Source: Pieris napi
Lineage: Eukaryota > Arthropoda > Insecta > Lepidoptera > Pieridae
NCBI RefSeq assembly: GCF_905475465.1
Contig: NC_062236.1
Location: forward strand, 1,808,001 to 1,872,000
Length of the DNA stretch: 64,000 nt
Direction: 5' to 3'
The first letter of the stretch is position 1, and the number at the start of each line of letters is the position of its first letter. Positions 57,001-64,000 of this stretch are shown here, one piece after another. The notes under the pieces were generated by a model, which was not told where the DNA came from, did no database searches, and saw only the letters and a list, made by a program, of their open reading frames with translations. The position numbers and the translations under genes are program-made.

Positions 57001-60000
57001 CGAGGTATTATTTTGTCATTTACGTAGGATTATGAAAAATGCAGTAGAAAACATTTTTGACAGGCTGCAATTGTGTTTTTCCATTATATAATGGGATCTT
57101 TTTAATTATGGAATAGAAAACAACATAATATGTTCTGTATGTAACATTGTCTTTAAAATGTGGTTAAGTTTAAATTTACAAATAAATGAATGGATATATA
57201 AAAATTATAGTTTAATGTTGAGTTAAATAACAATTAATATATAAAGTCAAAGTCAAATCATTTATTTCAATTAGACCACCTAAAATGGTACCTTTGAACG
57301 TCAAATAAAATATAAAGAAAATTCTAGTTGCCCCTTCCAAAAGGTAGTTTCGTGTGGAGAAGAAAGGGCAAGAAACTCCACATACTTATACATATACTTG
57401 CTAGTAACAAATAATATATATTCATAAGCTTATTAAAGAACACTTCTACTGCTTTATAATCATGTGCCACACAAATAATATCACATAAAAGGCCGGTGTA
57501 GTACAATTAAACCTGTAATAGAACATTAATACTAAGCAAACAACTACTTGCATTATATCTAAATATTGACAGAGAGATATAGAGATATATATATTCTTAT
57601 CTCATGAATTTATAGCCTATTAACATATATACGAATGACTTAATTAAAATTATTTACGTATTTGTGATCGTAAATTAAAATTTTAAAAGTAAATTTAAAG
57701 TTGGGCTGAAAAGTTCGTTGATAACGTATAGAATATGAGTTGATTTACAATATGTTACCTTCGAGAGCAATACAACGATTATAGCGGTCATACAATTTTT
57801 CGATAGGATTTGTCGTAAGTCTCATAATAGGCTTCAGTTTCGGCGATTACCTCATCAGCGGAAAATTTCTGCGAGCATCCTGTTGAGGTCTGAGAGCAGA
57901 AAAAGTTGCTGGGCGCCAAATCTGGAGAATCTGGTGGATGCGGAAGTAATTTCAAGATTATTATTCAATTAGTATATGTATTAATTGATACATATACTGA
58001 TTGAAAGATATTTTCATATATGGTTACTTTTGTTGGATCTTTTTTTGCAAAGTCAGCCTATTTTTTTGTTTACATATAAAAGATTTTCAGTTCCATAACA
58101 CTTAAATCTAATGTAATTTCTCTTTATGTTAACTTAGAAGAATCGTACATACAAGGCTAGGTTAAAATGTGTATTAAACACTGTGCACTGTACCTCTAAC
58201 CAGCCCTGCGATTCTGTAACTCACTTTTCGAACTCACACAGCGGTTTTCGCATCGGAGGTCGCTCTGAAATCAGCCGTGAAGCAGTCATTTTATGATTTG
58301 GCATTCTGATAAACAATAAACTACAAGCTCCCTCCTTATCAGAATGCAAAATCATAAAATGACTGCTTCACGACTGATTTGAGCCCGACCGCCGCTACGA
58401 AAACCGCTGTGAGAGTTCGAAATGTGAGTTACAGAATCGCAAGGCTGAACTTAAATTAATTAATAAACTACAAACAAATAGTTCACCGTATAACCCAGTA
58501 TATAAAAACGATACCTTTCTCAAGGTGTTAATATAGTAATGCTAGTACAACGTTGACACAATTGGAATGGTTCATACTCGTATATTAGGTAAGCGGTAAT
58601 AGGATTAATATATATGGCTTCATCAGACGCTGGACGTCAGCTCGAACTTGACACAATATATGTTTGAGGCCGATACTTAAATATTACGTGCGCGATAAAA
58701 TTTAATGCCACGCTTACTAATTCATTATTCATAAAAAGAGTGGCGGAGAGTTTATTGCCAGTTCTTCTCTTCCGTTCTACGCCCTTGATTTGAGAACTGG
58801 CAGTAAATGTAAAATTAGAAGCATTAATATGTATATCTTTACTGACACGTCATAAGTTTACAATGTGTTACCTACATGATTAAATGATTTTTGATTTTGA
58901 TTTCATTAAAAGTAAGTAAATACTATTGAAGGGAGATTAAATCAGCATGACGACAGGATGGTACAAAATCTTATGACTTGATAGAATACGTACTATACTA
59001 GACTTAAGGTCCTTTGAGAAGAATATAAATTAGCATCTATTTGCTGTCGTTAATTTCTATAAGAATCTCTATGCGTCATGATATTCGCAACTATTCCATG
59101 TGCCTCGTACGAACATGAATTATCTGCGTAATTCGCCAATGTTTCGGGTGTTAGGTAACTATGACACTAATTATGAAGACTGATATTTTCCAGCTTACCA
59201 AAGAGGATGTAATGATATTTGAAAAAGCGGGAAGAATTTGTTTAGCAGTAACAGTTTAGTTTTTCTTTAGAATTTTGAATAATAATTGTCCTTTGTTTAA
59301 GGTTTCATTTCAGTTTTTTTATGACTATTAATGTACTTATGTTTTAATGTTTAAATACATTCTCATTACAAAAAGAATGTATTTTATTTATATGAGAAAC
59401 TTAATATGTATATACGAACGAGATACACGTCGCCATAGCCGTCCCAATTTTAGTATAGGCTCATTCTGATATGTATCTTTAATGCCCTTTTGAAATGGTT
59501 TTCTGTTTCATATAAATATTTGTTTATCAATGTAATCTATTTTGATAAATGTCAGTTGTAAGACTACTAATAAATATATATAATAGAAAAATAAAATTTT
59601 AAAAAGAATTACGAGAGTTCATGGGCGACTGAACACCAACTCGTTTGCTTAAAATCTAGTTGTTTTTAATATGTTTACACAAGTTTTATAACAGGGGACA
59701 AACGGCCCATAGACACTAATATTGCCAGAGGGCCCTAAAATAGTACTGTAGGTAGACTAAGAATAGTTTGTTGGTACAGATACCGGCAAACATCTTGAAC
59801 AAATGTCCTTGCCTGCGCAGAAGCGCTTTTAGGTAGGGGGAGGGGGTGGCAGCGAAAGAGTGACGTGTCAATTGGTAAATTAGTTGACGTTTGTGTCCCG
59901 CGCTGCGTACGATGCGCAAACTTTTCTCCTATCCCTTGTTTAATGCTCAAGAAGTTTGCCGGTATCTGTACCATAGTTACAATTAAATCATTTAATAAAT

Positions 60001-63000
60001 GGTAACCATGGTAACAAATATCCTAAGTCAATGAATAAAGCTAAGAGGTTGTCTCTTCAAATTACAGGTATCGCTACGGGAAGCACAGGTTCGGAATTTT
60101 CGTTCATAATAGTTTGTATTACCATAATTATTTAAGGCTGTATTTTCTTATATAGGATTTATCGTTGCTTTTTGGGTAAATTTTGTAATGTCAGTAGATA
60201 TTATATTTCCCTTGTAGAGTTTTTGTCATTACATCGTACAGAGTCATTTATTAAGAATAAATTATAAGTTTCAATAAGATACACTTGGGCCGTAACATTT
60301 TTCAATGCTCAGCTTACTCAAATCTGTCAATATCTAATCCGGTATAATTGTATTGCTTATTAGCATTAGAGCAGTGTGGGCCATGTGGCTCCAGTGTGCG
60401 ATTCTCATACCTGAGGTCGTAGGTTCGAACCCCAGCTGTGCACTAATGGAATATTCCGTAATGGAGTTGAATGAATTTTTTTGTATGCGTTTGGGTGGCG
60501 CCCTGGATGGTTTAGATTCACAAATCAGCCCGGCAGATGGCGCTGCACTCTGTGTCTAGGTTATTAATCTAAACAGCAAATAAACAGCTTGTATATATAT
60601 ATATATATAAATCTTCTGTGCATGTGTTCGTAATTAAACTCCTAAACGGCAGATTTTGTTAAAATATTTTGTGTGTTCATGTGGAGTCGAGAATGATTTA
60701 CATTATTAGATATTTTGTATTGTATGTAAGACGTGTGTACAAGGCAACGTCTGTCGGATCCACTAGTTAAATATATAATATTGTTAGAAACCATTTAATA
60801 GATTTGAGTAAGCCGTTTGTGACTCTAAAACACATAAATTTTAAAGTTTGTAGATATAGATATATTATTTATATATATGATATATGATTTGTAGACCTCG
60901 TTTTTATATCAGTCAATGCTGTTACCATTTTGACGCAGTCGGAGGCATTTTACAAATAGCAACTGTAAATGGCAATTCAACTTTGCACTTCCGATTGATT
61001 TTCTTGTTTGCTATTTGAGTTATATCAAGTGTCAAGTCATATTTAGGTAAACAGAAACCTCCGTGGTTTGTTTGTGACCCACTGTGTACTCTAGAAGTAT
61101 AGAACATCACTTCCGGTGAAAGAAGATTGTTTTTAGATCAGTTTTACAAACTGATTCTAATTAGGTTCCTTCAAGAAAAGAGCGTGTAAATTTTTAAAAG
61201 GCCGTCAACGCACTCGCGAGCCCTCTGGCATTGAGAGCGTCCATGGGCGGTATCAGTTAACATTGGGTGAGTCTGCCCGTTTGCCCTCTGTTCTATAAAA
61301 ATAACTAAGTACCTACGGGGGTCCAGAGTTTTATTTCTAGACCAGAGATTTTTCAGACAATACCTAGTATGAATAATATTTAAACACTTGGCGTACACAG
61401 ATTACTAAAAACAATGAGTGGAATTATTATTAAATAGGTTAGGTTATAAAAAAAATATGTTTATTATGGAATTTAAGATACAGGTATCACTTATTCTACG
61501 TCATTAAATTTGAATTTGTAGGCATCTATCTCTACTCATCGGCAAAGAAGACAGAGGGTGTAGGCCGAGAGAAAAAGCCGGCGTAAAAAACTCTCGGTAC
61601 TCTTTTAAAATAGCAAATCATCAAACAACACTTATTTTCAAACAAATATCGCAAATTAATTAGAAGTAGCCTGTCTAGCACGAGTCCCAAGCCCTTTTAT
61701 CAACTAGATAATCGTTAACTTTATAGTAAGCCTGTAAAAACACAGCATTTCTTTATTACATTTCTTAAATTTATTAAAAGGCAGAGATAAAAGCCTCTGG
61801 GATTTTATTAAAGAAGAGTATCCCTTTTCCCAAAAAAGAATTACTAACTGTAGATAGTCTAGTACGGGGAAATTGCAGCCTGCGTTTGTTCCGTGTATTA
61901 ACATTGTGCGTATGTTCTATTCTCGTAAACTTATCACTATTTTTGTATACATACGTAATATTTTCATAAATATATTGCGAGGGAAAGGTATGTACATATA
62001 ATATACATGTCATGATGTAGTCTATGTTATATATCAATGTTATTTAGATCTGTGTCGCAAGACGCAACGAGGTCGAGGTCTCGAATATTTGTTTCCTTCA
62101 AATCTTTAGTATTCCGCGCGCGGCGCCTGCGACCCTCCACAATATTACGTGTTGTTTATTACCAATTTCTTAGCACCTATGTATTATACAATTGGTGGCG
62201 TCGTCGAGGTTAGCTCTCGACATTCTTTCCGAGCCTCAGTGACGTCAATTGTACCAGTACTACACTGATGATAAAGATACGTTTTGATATTCTTAGATTT
62301 TTGATTTCATGTTTATTTAATGGATTAAAATTCGTAATTAATAAATTTATGACGGAATTAAAGATTGAAGAAGGGTGAGTGAAGACAACAGCCATACGAT
62401 TGGCTGCCTTAACATCTTTTAAAACTCTTCTGCATAAACATTTCTTAACCATATCCTATCCTGCTCAATCGTGACTTTTGTAATACTTGAATCCGTGAGA
62501 TTAGATTTTTAGTTTTTAGTTTGTTTTATTATTTTTTTGTATTATTTTAGATAAGGTTCTATAAATTTTATAAGATTTGGTTATGCACTCCTTGCACTTT
62601 ACCTATCATATTTATTTTTTTTCCTTACTAGGGTTGCCTGGAAGATATCGCTTGTTAGCGATAAGGCCCGTTGCATCCCTTATATTTATGTATTTTATTT
62701 GTTTTTGTATAAATGTAACGAATAAATAAAAATAAACTAAATTAACAATTTTTTGTGAGATTGAAACAATCACTAGTTCTTTTATTACATATCAATTAAA
62801 TAAATCGTGATTTTAATAATAATAAAATAAATAAATAAAAGCTTTATTTATGACAAAAGCGTTGTGACAGAATTTATATAACGCTAGTCCTCACACTAGG
62901 GAGGACTTTATTTCTTGAAAGGCACTGCCAATCGTGTGGGTACAAAGGTGACGCTATCTCTTGCTTATAAACAGGTGATCGTCCCGCTCATTTTGTTTTA

Positions 63001-63737
63001 TCAGATAAAAATAAGTTTTTTATTTTTTATTTTAGGAGAACACGCAGATGTTATTTAATAACATTGTAATAAGCAGTTTGTTAATTATAATATAAATTAG
63101 TGTTTTTATGTTGAATTAAAAAATAGACTTAAACTATGGTTTAGGCAAAATTTCGACGATGGTCTAGTGGTTTCAGCGTGCGACTCTGATTCCTGAGTTC
63201 GTAGGTTCAATCTTCGGTTGTGCACCTACCAATCACTTTCATCGCCCTCGTGCGGTGAAGGAAAACATTGTGTCAGGCACAGTGGGCTGATCTACTTATT
63301 ATGAAAATTAAACAGTCACGAAAGAGATGCAAAATTATGAGGCCCAGACCTCAAAAGGTTGTAGCACCACTGGTTTTCTGGTAAATTAAATGATATATAT
63401 ACATATAACTAAAACTACGCCTTGCCCTAATAGTATTGGATGATTCGGTGTTACCTCCTTTTTAACCGACTGCAAAAAACCGAGAAGGTTATCAATTTGA
63501 CTTGTAATTTAATTTCCTACTCGATGTACTTTAGGTGCCCAAAGACAAGGCCAGTTTGTAATGATTTATTATTATTTCGGCAAAGTTAAGGACATAATCA
63601 CTCAGAATGTCGAAATCAATAATAAAGGACGGAGTTTTGTTCTGCATACGAAACGAGAGTCGCCAACAAATAAATCCAGCCACAGATTAAAGCAAACAGT
63701 GCGCTGTGAAGACGCTGATCATGATTTGGATATTTAG
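45042..63737 (+). CDS. Hypothetical spliced gene, possibly N-acylated product; function unknown
   Basis: Inferred, not recognised. A tiny first coding exon (45042-45049, ATG GGT TG, donor GTAAAG) would join in phase to 46254-46411, giving an N-terminus MGCNTHKHYQV. Gly2/Cys3 is a pattern found in myristoylated and palmitoylated proteins, though position 6 is His rather than Ser/Thr. Exon 46254-46411 leaves phase 1, which also fits the exon at 63535-63737 ending in TAG. That would give about 120 residues, mostly polar, with no membrane segment. Head-to-head placement with SLC45 is consistent with a real gene. The 17-kb second intron may hide other exons, and either outer exon may belong to another gene. 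Phase agreement alone is weak evidence. Confidence 0.27.
45180..45870 (+). repeat. S1 SINE split by a LINE insertion
   Basis: Head at 45183-45252, remainder at 45722-45870. The 12-nt ACTGCACGTAGT occurs on both sides of the insert (45241-45252 and 45722-45733). Confidence 0.8.
45253..45721 (-). mobile_element. 5'-truncated RTE-like LINE inserted in an SINE, 12-bp target duplication
   Basis: The minus-strand frame from about 45647 to 45297 encodes the C-terminal tail of an endonuclease/reverse transcriptase, with KWKWAGHMIRGKDKW, TQWYPRDGKRKRGRPQKRWD and RPEWRRLEEAFAIW. The 3' tail TAATAATAAAAA abuts the left target copy. The 5' end carries a small inverted repeat (45651-45665 against 45675-45691). 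The frame over the remaining part is intact, so the insertion is fairly recent. Confidence 0.85.
45898..46165 (+). repeat. tRNA-derived SINE, family S1, full length
   Basis: Complete copy from GTGTTGGCGTAGTGGCTTC to GTTGTAGCGCCAC plus a short T/A tail, lying 90 bp upstream of the candidate exon at 46254. Confidence 0.82.
46254..46411 (+). CDS. Candidate internal exon, 52 codons, unknown protein
   Basis: Open frame bounded by acceptor TTCCCTATAG and donor GTAATT, phase 2 in and phase 1 out. The peptide includes YQVPIKEVPPVLNRLKRYQH and DIVYKVCRLDDRL, with a coding-like composition unlike the flanking repeats. Not recognised. Confidence 0.4.
46911..47083 (-). repeat. L1 LINE fragment
   Basis: AAGAATTGGTACGCTCTTTT through GGTTCCACATAGTG to GACGTCTGATGATGAAACTC. 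Confidence 0.65.
47584..47697 (+). repeat. LINE reverse-transcriptase tail
   Basis: The plus frame reads IDRVEKDLLQLKASNWREVA QDGKCW and then stops, the typical polymerase C-terminus of R4/RTE-like elements. Confidence 0.6.
47758..47949 (-). repeat. LINE reverse-transcriptase tail, opposite strand
   Basis: The minus frame contains SRLPTRRTDQVKDSSSSKLY and ESLDQWKQIVRSRC, matching the GR-P-RWTDQ tail of LINEs. It lies back to back with the 47584-47697 piece. Confidence 0.6.
48528..48657 (-). repeat. LINE family L2 polymerase C-terminus
   Basis: The minus frame reads DRGAGNLEQRISLAIQRGNA ASIFGTLTKG to TAG, a clean C-terminus of a non-LTR polymerase. Confidence 0.65.
48950..49070 (-). repeat. 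L1 LINE 3' fragment
   Basis: Degraded reverse 3' block (CCATGGACACTCAGTACCAG; GGTACGCTCTCGAAGG). Confidence 0.58.
49240..49482 (+). repeat. LINE family L4, 3' UTR
   Basis: Forward copy: GTGCGTGCTCCGATTTCACC through AAAGAGTGGCGGAGAGTTTA. A tail remnant of the same family is at 49795-49850. Confidence 0.72.
49490..49760 (-). repeat. LINE family L5, 3' UTR
   Basis: AAAATATGTTTATTATGGAA, GACAGAGGGTGTAGGCCGAG, AAGCCGGCGTAAAAAACTCT. Near-identical to 61445-61720. Confidence 0.75.
50095..50405 (+). repeat. L1 LINE, longest well-kept 3' segment
   Basis: The forward copy shows the block order: CATCAGACGTCGAGGCAGAA, CGCACCACCACCACTGG, CCGAAGCAATTTGACTTAGG, GGCCGGCAACGCACTCGCGA, GGGCGGCGGTATCACTTAAC, then an A tail. 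A useful reference for the other L1 pieces. Confidence 0.72.
50494..50683 (-). repeat. S1 SINE, head truncated
   Basis: 3' and central parts are present (TGACACACGCCCTAGAC, CAAGCCGGTTTCCTC); the tRNA-like head is missing. Confidence 0.75.
50901..51118 (-). mobile_element. 218-bp poly-A retroposon with perfect 15-bp target duplication
   Basis: Flanked by ATTATTCCCATAACT at 50886-50900 and 51119-51133. Starts (minus strand) with an imperfect hairpin around GTGCCAGATGTC/TGTCTGGCAC and ends in 15 A. No tRNA box is evident. It is either a distinct SINE or a short LINE 3' end. Confidence 0.85.
51134..53250. other. AT-rich spacer
   Basis: Apart from the S2 SINE (51715-51965) and a possible tiny exon at 52494-52539, nothing is recognised. 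Homopolymer and TAA-rich runs dominate. Confidence 0.5.
51715..51965 (-). repeat. tRNA-derived SINE, family S2
   Basis: Second S2 copy, differing from 29203-29463 at roughly a dozen positions. The target duplication is not clear. Confidence 0.83.
53262..53445 (+). repeat. LINE family L2 polymerase C-terminus and 3' end
   Basis: The plus frame includes LAQRISLAMQRGNAAIVKGT L then a stop, homologous to the 48528-48657 copy. Confidence 0.62.
53495..53903 (+). mobile_element. Helitron 3' part with nested S3 SINE
   Basis: 3' end has a perfect 6-bp hairpin (GGCAAA TCAACG TTTGCC) then GGGTCAGCTAGT. The inner text CACCCCTCTACGATGAACCC matches the 16464 copy. Confidence 0.72.
53545..53782 (-). repeat. 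tRNA-derived SINE, family S3, inside a Helitron
   Basis: Reverse copy with tRNA-like head (TCATTGGTCTAGTGGTTAGT on the minus strand) and B box GGGTTCGATCCCCGG. It splits the Helitron sequence on either side. Confidence 0.8.
54170..54415 (+). repeat. LINE-like 3' end, family L6
   Basis: Second copy: CAAACTAGCTGCTGTGGTCT to AATAAATGTTATGTCTATG. Confidence 0.65.
54416..55040. other. Spacer without recognised content
   Basis: AT-rich with no gene and no repeat family shared elsewhere in the window. Confidence 0.45.
55045..55150 (-). repeat. L1 LINE 3' fragment
   Basis: CCGCCGCCCATGGACACATT, AAGTGCGTTGCCGG, GGTACGCTCTTCGG, with internal deletions. Confidence 0.6.
55610..56235 (-). mobile_element. 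Internally deleted RTE-like LINE: endonuclease motif fused to C-terminal tail
   Basis: The minus strand reads IQAYSPTE (about 56200), then MGDFNSQIGTQNIGEELSI (an apurinic endonuclease motif), then at once DIKSKTKFKKAYTTYKQLK, GHMMREKQ and EWYPLDEERHRGR, and near 55790 GRQVVTELPLANNQ. The 3' UTR extends to about 55610. The polymerase domain that should separate these blocks is absent, so this is a deletion derivative. Same clade as 45253-45721 by its tail. Confidence 0.75.
56236..57244. other. AT-rich spacer without recognised content
   Basis: No open frame with splice context and no repeat shared with the rest of the window. Confidence 0.5.
57245..57505 (-). repeat. LINE 3' UTR, another family
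   Basis: AGTCAAATCATTTATTTCAA, GACCACCTAAAATGGTACC, AGAAAGGGCAAGAAACTCC, CACATAAAAGGCCGGTGTAG. Reverse orientation by its tail. Single copy here. Confidence 0.55.
57701..57955 (-). mobile_element. Mariner-family transposase 3' fragment
   Basis: The left end TTGGGCTGAAAAGTTCGTTG looks like a mariner terminal repeat. The minus-strand frame carries HPPDSPDLAPSNFF, the block with the last catalytic aspartate of mariner transposases, followed by stops. 5' truncated and inactive. Confidence 0.65.
58201..58447. mobile_element. Foldback MITE (copy 2)
   Basis: Same element and length as 43331-43577 with more mismatches between its arms. Ends CAGCCCTGCG and CGCAAGGCTG. Confidence 0.85.
58733..58905 (+). 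repeat. LINE family L4, 3' UTR
   Basis: AAAAGAGTGGCGGAGAGTTT to TTAAATGATTTTTGATTTTG. Confidence 0.72.
59050..61090 (-). CDS. Hypothetical 3' gene fragment, two exons, cysteine-bearing product
   Basis: Exon 61090-60926 (165 nt; acceptor ACTTCTAG, donor GTAACA) leaves phase 2. Exon 59158-59050 (acceptor GTGTCATAG) needs two bases and runs 35 codons to TAA, so the phases match. The joined peptide has five cysteines, in the contexts GGFCLPKYDL, RKCKVE, AICKMP, SKCYL and NSCSYE. The last Cys of the first exon's reading is created by the splice (TG plus T). Spaced cysteines suggest a secreted or luminal domain, but I do not recognise it. Upstream exons were not found by 64000. The frame of the first exon also extends to an ATG at 61107-61105, so a start there is possible. 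The intron holds SINE, Helitron and MITE pieces. Confidence 0.35.
59773..59972. mobile_element. MITE family M3, complete
   Basis: Terminal inverted repeats GGTACAGATACCGGCAAAC and complement. GC-rich interior with GTGTCCCGCGCTGCG. Partial copies at 16893-16994 and 34155-34268. Confidence 0.72.
60369..60455 (+). repeat. S1 SINE, tRNA-like head only
   Basis: A and B boxes (GGTTCGAACCCCAGC) are intact. It is joined directly to a Helitron fragment at 60455. Confidence 0.7.
60455..60767 (+). mobile_element. Non-autonomous Helitron fragment
   Basis: Shares CCCTGGATGGTTTAGATTCA with the copy at 7155. Ends GGATCCACTAGT. Joined to an S1 SINE head on its left. Confidence 0.6.
61160..61308 (+). repeat. 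L1 LINE 3' end
   Basis: TAGGTTCCTTCAAGAAAAGA through AGGCCGTCAACGCACTCGCG to TTGCCCTCTGTTCTATAAAA. Confidence 0.7.
61445..62037 (-). mobile_element. LINE family L5 (jockey/CR1-like), polymerase C-terminus and 3' UTR
   Basis: The minus-strand frame at 62037-61774 ends a non-LTR ORF2: HTHNVNTRNKRRLQFPRTRL, then SFLGKGILFFNKIPEAFISA F. The N-TRN-L--PR-RL and SFLGK---FNK-P blocks are standard in jockey/CR1-type C-termini. The 3' UTR follows leftward to an A-rich end at 61445. The 5' part is missing. Confidence 0.75.
62385..62752 (+). repeat. LINE family L7, polymerase C-terminus and 3' end
   Basis: The plus frame reads AALTSFKTLLHKHFLTISYP AQS then a stop. The 3' end has GTTGCCTGGAAGATATCGC, TTAGCGATAAGGCCCGTTGC and a final AATAAATAAAAATAAA. 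Confidence 0.65.
63154..63378 (+). repeat. tRNA-derived SINE, family S1
   Basis: Head GATGGTCTAGTGGTTTCAGC, an internal deletion in the central part, and the 3' block AAAGGTTGTAGCACCACTGG. Confidence 0.78.
63535..63737 (+). CDS. Candidate terminal exon, 66 codons plus stop, unknown protein
   Basis: Opens after a pyrimidine-rich acceptor (GATGTACTTTAG) and ends at TAG 63737. It encodes a polar, basic peptide with YYYFGKVKDIITQNVEINNK and a C-terminus CEDADHDLDI. A fragment of a widespread insect repeat (63460-63505) lies immediately upstream. The opposite strand also has a shorter open frame, so the strand is uncertain. Confidence 0.3.
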
Positions 63738-64000
63738 TCAGAAAATACTTTCGAGGAACCTAGTAACCACATATTTCATATACATAAGAGACTCAGATAT
63801 AATGGAATTTAAGCCCTATATTCGAATGTACAAGAGATATTCTAAATAACAACATCAACGTTTTACATTTGTTTCGGTACAAACTATGCTAAAAACATTG
63901 ACGTATTGTAAATCTATATAATAAGGAAAAGGTGAGACTAGTAGGTACTTCTTTCGAAAGAAATAAGCGAATCAAATGGATTTTTAAGAACAAAAAAACA

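Noticed and set aside
59194..59259. Possible plus-strand terminal exon (LTKEDVMIFEKAGRICLAV)
   Set aside because: Only 21 codons after an acceptor, overlapping the better-supported minus-strand intron, with no partner exon.
63640..63760. Minus-strand start MISVFTAHCLL and nearby frames
   Set aside because: Stops after 11 codons; the plus-strand frame over the same bases is longer and has better splice context.

Overview
This AT-rich, intron-rich window comes from an insect nuclear genome, almost certainly a moth or butterfly (Lepidoptera). The evidence is 7-transmembrane odorant receptor genes with short exons in conserved phases, many tRNA-derived SINEs, 3' ends of several LINE families, Helitrons and TIR elements, and long introns packed with transposon debris. 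No bacterial operons, CRISPR arrays or rRNA genes are visible. tRNA-like signals occur only inside SINEs.

Layout. (1) 187-4241 (-): the first four coding exons of an odorant receptor (OR1) that runs off the left edge. (2) 7677-22119 (-): a complete nine-exon odorant receptor (OR2, 416 aa). It is a tandem paralogue of OR1, and the exon lengths I can compare are identical (188, 164 and 254 nt). (3) 24842-44426 (-): a complete nine-exon SLC45-family sugar/proton symporter (609 aa) whose exons join in frame from ATG to TAA. (4) 44427-64000: mostly repeats, with a possible rightward gene starting opposite the SLC45 promoter (exons at 45042, 46254 and 63535) and a possible two-exon leftward gene fragment at 59050-61090. 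Both are inferred only from open frames, splice signals and matching phases, and I do not recognise either product.

The repeats are well structured and allow dating by nesting: a LINE inside a SINE with a 12-bp target duplication, a SINE inside a Helitron, a Helitron inside a PIF/Harbinger element that still carries a frameshifted MADF-domain ORF, a MITE inside a hAT-like element just past the SLC45 stop codon, and two copies of a 105-nt-arm foldback element.

The most testable biological idea is a pair of oppositely oriented copies of one MITE in SLC45 introns 2 and 4. They could pair in the pre-mRNA and loop out exons 3 and 4, which together are 342 nt and frame-neutral. All family names rest on my reading of motifs. 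No database search was possible.
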